NCBI GenBank assembly: GCA_012295275.1
Contig: CM022673.1
Location: forward strand, 21,939,413-22,003,412
DNA from: Chrysomallon squamiferum
Taxonomy: Eukaryota; Mollusca; Gastropoda; Neomphalida; Peltospiridae
DNA length: 64,000 nt
Direction: 5' to 3'
The notes under the pieces were generated by a model. It had not been told where the DNA came from and made no database searches. It saw only the letters and a list, made by a program, of their open reading frames with translations. Shown piece after piece: positions 60,072 to 64,000 of the stretch. A program made the translations under genes and the position numbers. The stretch's first letter is position 1. Each line of letters begins with the position of its first letter.

Positions 60072-63000
60072 CTATTGTATTTAAGAATATCAAGTAAACG
60101 ATTTTTTGTTCATCTTCAGATGACAGAGAAATCTGATACCAGTAATCAGGTTGTTGTATCAGAAAGAAGAAAACCTAAATCAGATTCACAAAGGTAAGTA
60201 AAACATTCATTTTACATCATATTTTTTTTCTAGATGATTTCAGTTTAAAAACACCCTTAGACATCACTAGATACTTCTACACATAATCTGAATAACAAAT
60301 AAAATCATCTTCTATGAGTCTGTCACGATTTTCTTACACATTATTCTGAATTTATGAACACATGACTCAAGAAACTCACTGGTGAGTCTTTCTGTATAAT
60401 TCATTATGTCTGTCACTGATTCTTATAACACAGTAGGTTTTTTTAACCTTTGTATGAAATACTCTTTTTAAAACTTTTTCAAATTATTTAATTTTTTCCT
60501 CTAGTGTGCATTTAACTTAATGACATTGAAATAGATGTGTTTTTCATTTTTTTTTTTATAAATTAATATTATTACAGGTGCCAAAAGGAGATATGTGAGG
60601 TAAAAATAGAAAAGTTGGCTTTATTTATTATAACTGCAGTTTCTAACCTTGATTTGCTTACTGCTATATTTCTTTAATAAGTATTTGATTACAAAAGTTG
60701 TTTTTATTTTATTTTATTTTATTTTATCTATTTATTGTTGTAGGGTATTATCCCTTTTTTCATATTCAGTATGGCAGTAATTTAAATAGCTGATTGTAAA
60801 TGTCCTTATACTTGTCATCTGCTGTCTCCACCTTAATCTCTTCTATCTTTAAAAACCTTTTAACAAAATTTCAGCGTTATATATTGATGTTATTGCTTTG
60901 TCTAAATATATTCTAATTTAGCATGTTGTTATGTCTTTGTCATATATTATTAGTAAATATATATTTTAACATGAACAAAAATTGTCTTGGAATAAAATTC
61001 TCAGTATTAAGTGATTGTACAAAACTTGATATATTATTGAAATATTTGAACCTGTGTTAATAAAAAATTGTTATTTGGATAATTAACAGAATATTTACCT
61101 ACTAAATGTTGACCATAAAAATTACAAATTCTTAATCTTGATATATTTTATTGTGCAATCATTCATTAATATAGAAATTCTGTCGAGTGTATAGATAAAG
61201 CTTTCATTTATGCTGTTTCTTTATACTAATACTTACTAAATGAATTAGTAGTGTTCCAAGTAATACTTTACTTTTTTATTACTACTGGTAAATTCTACTC
61301 TTTGTTTTTATTTTGTCTTCTTTTTATATTGTTGGCTTTTGAATTTTCCAACAATAATGACTTAAAATGTTTGTTCAGTACACTAAACTAACATAAATAT
61401 TTTGTTACTATAAAAGTCTAAATGTCTAAATGTACTAATCTGCATTAGAATAAACTTCTTTTACAGTTTCAGTTTCATCTGATTAGATGATTGTTTAGTT
61501 ACATTGCAGTGTGCATAACACTGATTGTCATCTCAGAAATTAAAACTGTAATTGTTTATGCTGTAAAATAGACATTTTAATAATTCTTTTCTTTTATTAT
61601 ACTTTTTTTTTTATTAAATCAGTTATTTCTCATTTATAATTTGAACTCATCTTGCAGTTAGGCATTATTAAAAAATTTACAGTTATTGATTTGTTTCTAA
61701 CTATAGTGTTATTATATATTTAATCAGGATATCATTATTGATTGCATTGCTGTTTTATTTTAAAAATAAATAAATTAGAAATTAAAAATATTTTTTAAAA
61801 AGAATTGGCCTATTTATTTATAAATTTGTATATGATGTTTTTTATGTTTTATATATATTTAAAGTGTATATCACTGTATTTATGTTTCAGAAGAAAAACT
61901 GCTCTGATCACAGCTGACACTCATGCCCTTGTAAGATCAGAGTCTTCCTTATCTTCTGGCTCAGCAAACTCTGGTTCCTTTGGTTACACATCTTCTTCCT
62001 ACCATTCTGATTATACCATGTCCTATGCTTATAGAGAATCTTCATCATCTGCCTTTTCATGCTCTTCTCTGGCAGCTTCTCAGTCCAGTTTAGTCAATCC
62101 ACAGATTGAGAGCACATCTCTTCCAGAAATCAAGAAAGCCTGGATGATGACACCAAGAATTTCCACAGAGCTCATACCTACACCATTTTCTTCTAGAGAG
62201 GACATTTCAGCAGGACACAAAGCATTAAACAATATACATTTACCTAAAGATGAAGATAGCAGCACCTCTTTGTCTTCTTTGTTTGACAGCAAATATTTGA
62301 GTAACAAACAACAAAAGTATTATGATTCAAAATCTAAAATAGTGCAAGAAAAATCAAAATCAATTGAAGTTGATGTACCAAAGTATCAAAAAATAACACC
62401 AGTGACAAAGAACAAGAATGAGGCTGATATCCAGAGTACCTCTTTAATTTGTGAAAAAAAAAAAAAACTAATTTGTTTGTATGATGAATTTTATGATGGT
62501 GACCTTATTTCTGAGAGGTCTTTTGAAAGCAGAGGTAATGATGTAAACATTCGTCCTTATGATCCAGATGTTTATAGAGGCAATCAGTTTGATGGAAACC
62601 TAAATCTAAAGGAAGAAAGAAGAGGTTCAGCAGTTCAAGAGTTCACTGATAGCAAAAATTCTTTGCTTTCTGCAAGATCAATTTATTATCGACCCTCAGC
62701 TTATGCTTATGTCCCTGAGCAAAGAGGTAATGACCAAGAGGTTTTTATTTCTCATGATGAAGGTCCTCCTTTCTATATAACAGCTGAAAGTCTTTCAAAA
62801 GAAAAACCCAGAGTTCCTGGCCATTTAGACAAAACTAATGTGTCAGCTAGAGGTATTTTGCCAAAATTAAAAATGCATCATATTGGTGAAGATTCAGAAG
62901 ATACTGCAAATCCTTTGGAATATAAAAGAGGTACCAGAAAAAATGAACCAGGAACTGAAACTGATAGACCATGTCCAAGATCAAAGAGAGCTTCTTTTGA

Positions 63001-64000
63001 TAAAGAAACATCACTTGATCCGAGTCTCAGAGATGATTCTTTATTAGAAAGAAAATTACCAGTGAATACTGAGACTGATTTGGTAGATGCTAATGGTCAT
63101 GTTTCAAGGAGAGCTTCTGTTGACAAATGCCTTCCTGATGATTTACCCTTTGAAGCACAATACACTCCTCGTAAGCCCCTTTCCTCAGATACCCAAAGTC
63201 CCAAGACAGTGGAAATTATATTATTAATCGGACCTGAACTTATTAATGGTTTAGATATACAAATTTCACCAGAAGAAAAACATAAGAAACAGAGTGTAAA
63301 AGAAATAGATGGTAAAAAATGGTCTGAACAAGCATTTAATAACACCAAACTAACTGAACAAGAAGAAATCAAACAAACTGAACAAGTAAAGGAAAATTCA
63401 GTTAGAGCTTCAGTCAGTCCTGATTCAGACATCAAACTGGATCTGGAACGTAATGGGTTTTCACAATTAGATTTGAATGACATGGAGGAACAAAGAGAAA
63501 TGGGAGATGAAACATCTGAAAGTAGAGGATCTTTCCCTGAATCTTCTACAACAAACAAAGCTGTCAGTTCTGTTGAACATATCAAGTCAAGTGTTACTGC
63601 CATTGGCAATTCCAAATCTAGTTGTGCTTCCCATAAACTAGCTGAACAAAGAGTAGAGAATCTTAATCTGGCAACATTGAAGAGTCACCCTGCATCTGAA
63701 GTCTATGTACCATCACCAAGATCAGTGAAAATATTACATGATGAAAAAATAGATAATCCAAAGCAGAAAACCATCAATCGATTACTAGAAGCAGAGATTA
63801 AAGATCTGGAACCACCAAACACAACATTTGATTCATGGTTGAAGCAATTAGACAAGAAAGGGCAAAAACAAAAACATGAAATGAAAGACAGAAGCATAAA
63901 AAGTGCCCGTGAAACAAAAATATCAGATCCAAGGGTTTCTGACATTAATATCTCCTCTCATGAAAGAAGACACTCATCTGCCAGTATTATGTCTGAAAAA
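56633..64000 (+). CDS. Unrecognised large Lys/Glu- and Ser-rich protein (partial, open at window end)
   Basis: I do not recognise this protein. Exons: 56633-56688, 57042-57117, 57426-57548, 57974-58139, 58373-58682, 58811-58913, 59333-59492, 59845-59906, 60120-60193, 61891-64000 and beyond; 1080 codons so far, all phases agree and all introns GT-AG. Residues 1-85 look folded (KLEIYMNLERRESRFKPDGY). Residues 86-243 are Lys/Glu-rich and disordered. Residues 244-352 form a more ordered block (PVQEVGRLTSFANELF, then RYRPNSGNIPYITENGK and a helix-like VKYLDYYLKE). From 377 on it is Ser-rich and disordered with scattered RRAS and RxS sites. A 14-A run at 62454-62467 stays in frame (four Lys codons). 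A possible micro-exon at 60579-60600 would break the phase and is left out. The composition suggests a cytoskeletal or centrosomal scaffold, but this is only a guess. Confidence 0.8.
60036..60070. repeat. (GATA)n microsatellite
   Basis: About eight GATA units in intron 8 of the unknown gene. Confidence 0.9.

Noticed and set aside
60579-60600. Possible 22-base micro-exon of the unknown gene (CQKEICE)
   Set aside because: It has AG and GT borders, but including it breaks the phase into the next exon and creates an early stop, whereas exon 9 joins 61891 directly in frame. It could only be an alternative poison exon.

Overview
This is about 64 kb of an AT-rich animal nuclear genome. Multi-exon genes with mostly GT-AG introns, long microsatellites and a pogo/Tigger-type DNA transposon relic show it is a eukaryote. 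The gene set (hnRNP A-type protein, CATIP, GalNAc-transferase, SLC28 nucleoside transporter, shugoshin) and the short to medium introns suggest an invertebrate bilaterian. A mollusc or another lophotrochozoan is my guess, but nothing in the sequence proves it. I see no bacterial or viral genes.

Layout. 1-8100: gene-poor low-complexity DNA (T-rich tracts, TTG, TTA, TG and degenerate ACT triplets). 8100-10539: probable 3' UTR and flank of the hnRNP gene. 10540-13309 (-): seven coding exons of an hnRNP A-type protein with two RRMs and an unusual N-terminal glycine-rich domain. 13310-17799: intergenic, with two long TTA arrays. 17800-23620 (-): CATIP, a ciliogenesis and actin regulator, ten exons. 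23621-24729: head-to-head promoter region. 24730-31063 (+): a complete polypeptide GalNAc-transferase, eleven exons, two GC-AG introns, with a 718-bp Tigger-like relic in an intron. 31064-32963: tail-to-tail spacer. 32964-40299 (-): SLC28 concentrative nucleoside transporter, ten coding exons found, the C-terminal exon not assigned. 40340-48332: intergenic, with one orphan 82-codon ORF. 48333-55198 (-): shugoshin, eight exons, 1597 codons, with one 3.8-kb exon. 55199-56632: head-to-head promoter region with an E2F-like site. 56633 to the window end (+): a large unrecognised Lys/Glu- and Ser-rich protein gene, ten exons, still open at 64000.

How the genes relate. Nothing suggests a single pathway; these are unrelated housekeeping, ciliary and cell-division genes. 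The arrangement alternates: CATIP/GALNT and shugoshin/unknown gene are divergent pairs, and GALNT/SLC28 is convergent. Exon boundaries were joined by hand, checking splice dinucleotides and reading phase. All joined gene models keep phase throughout. The main surprises are the giant-exon shugoshin with internal duplications, its unrecognised divergent neighbour, the two GC-AG introns in one GalNAc-transferase, and the reversed domain order of the hnRNP. I found no clearly new molecular system.
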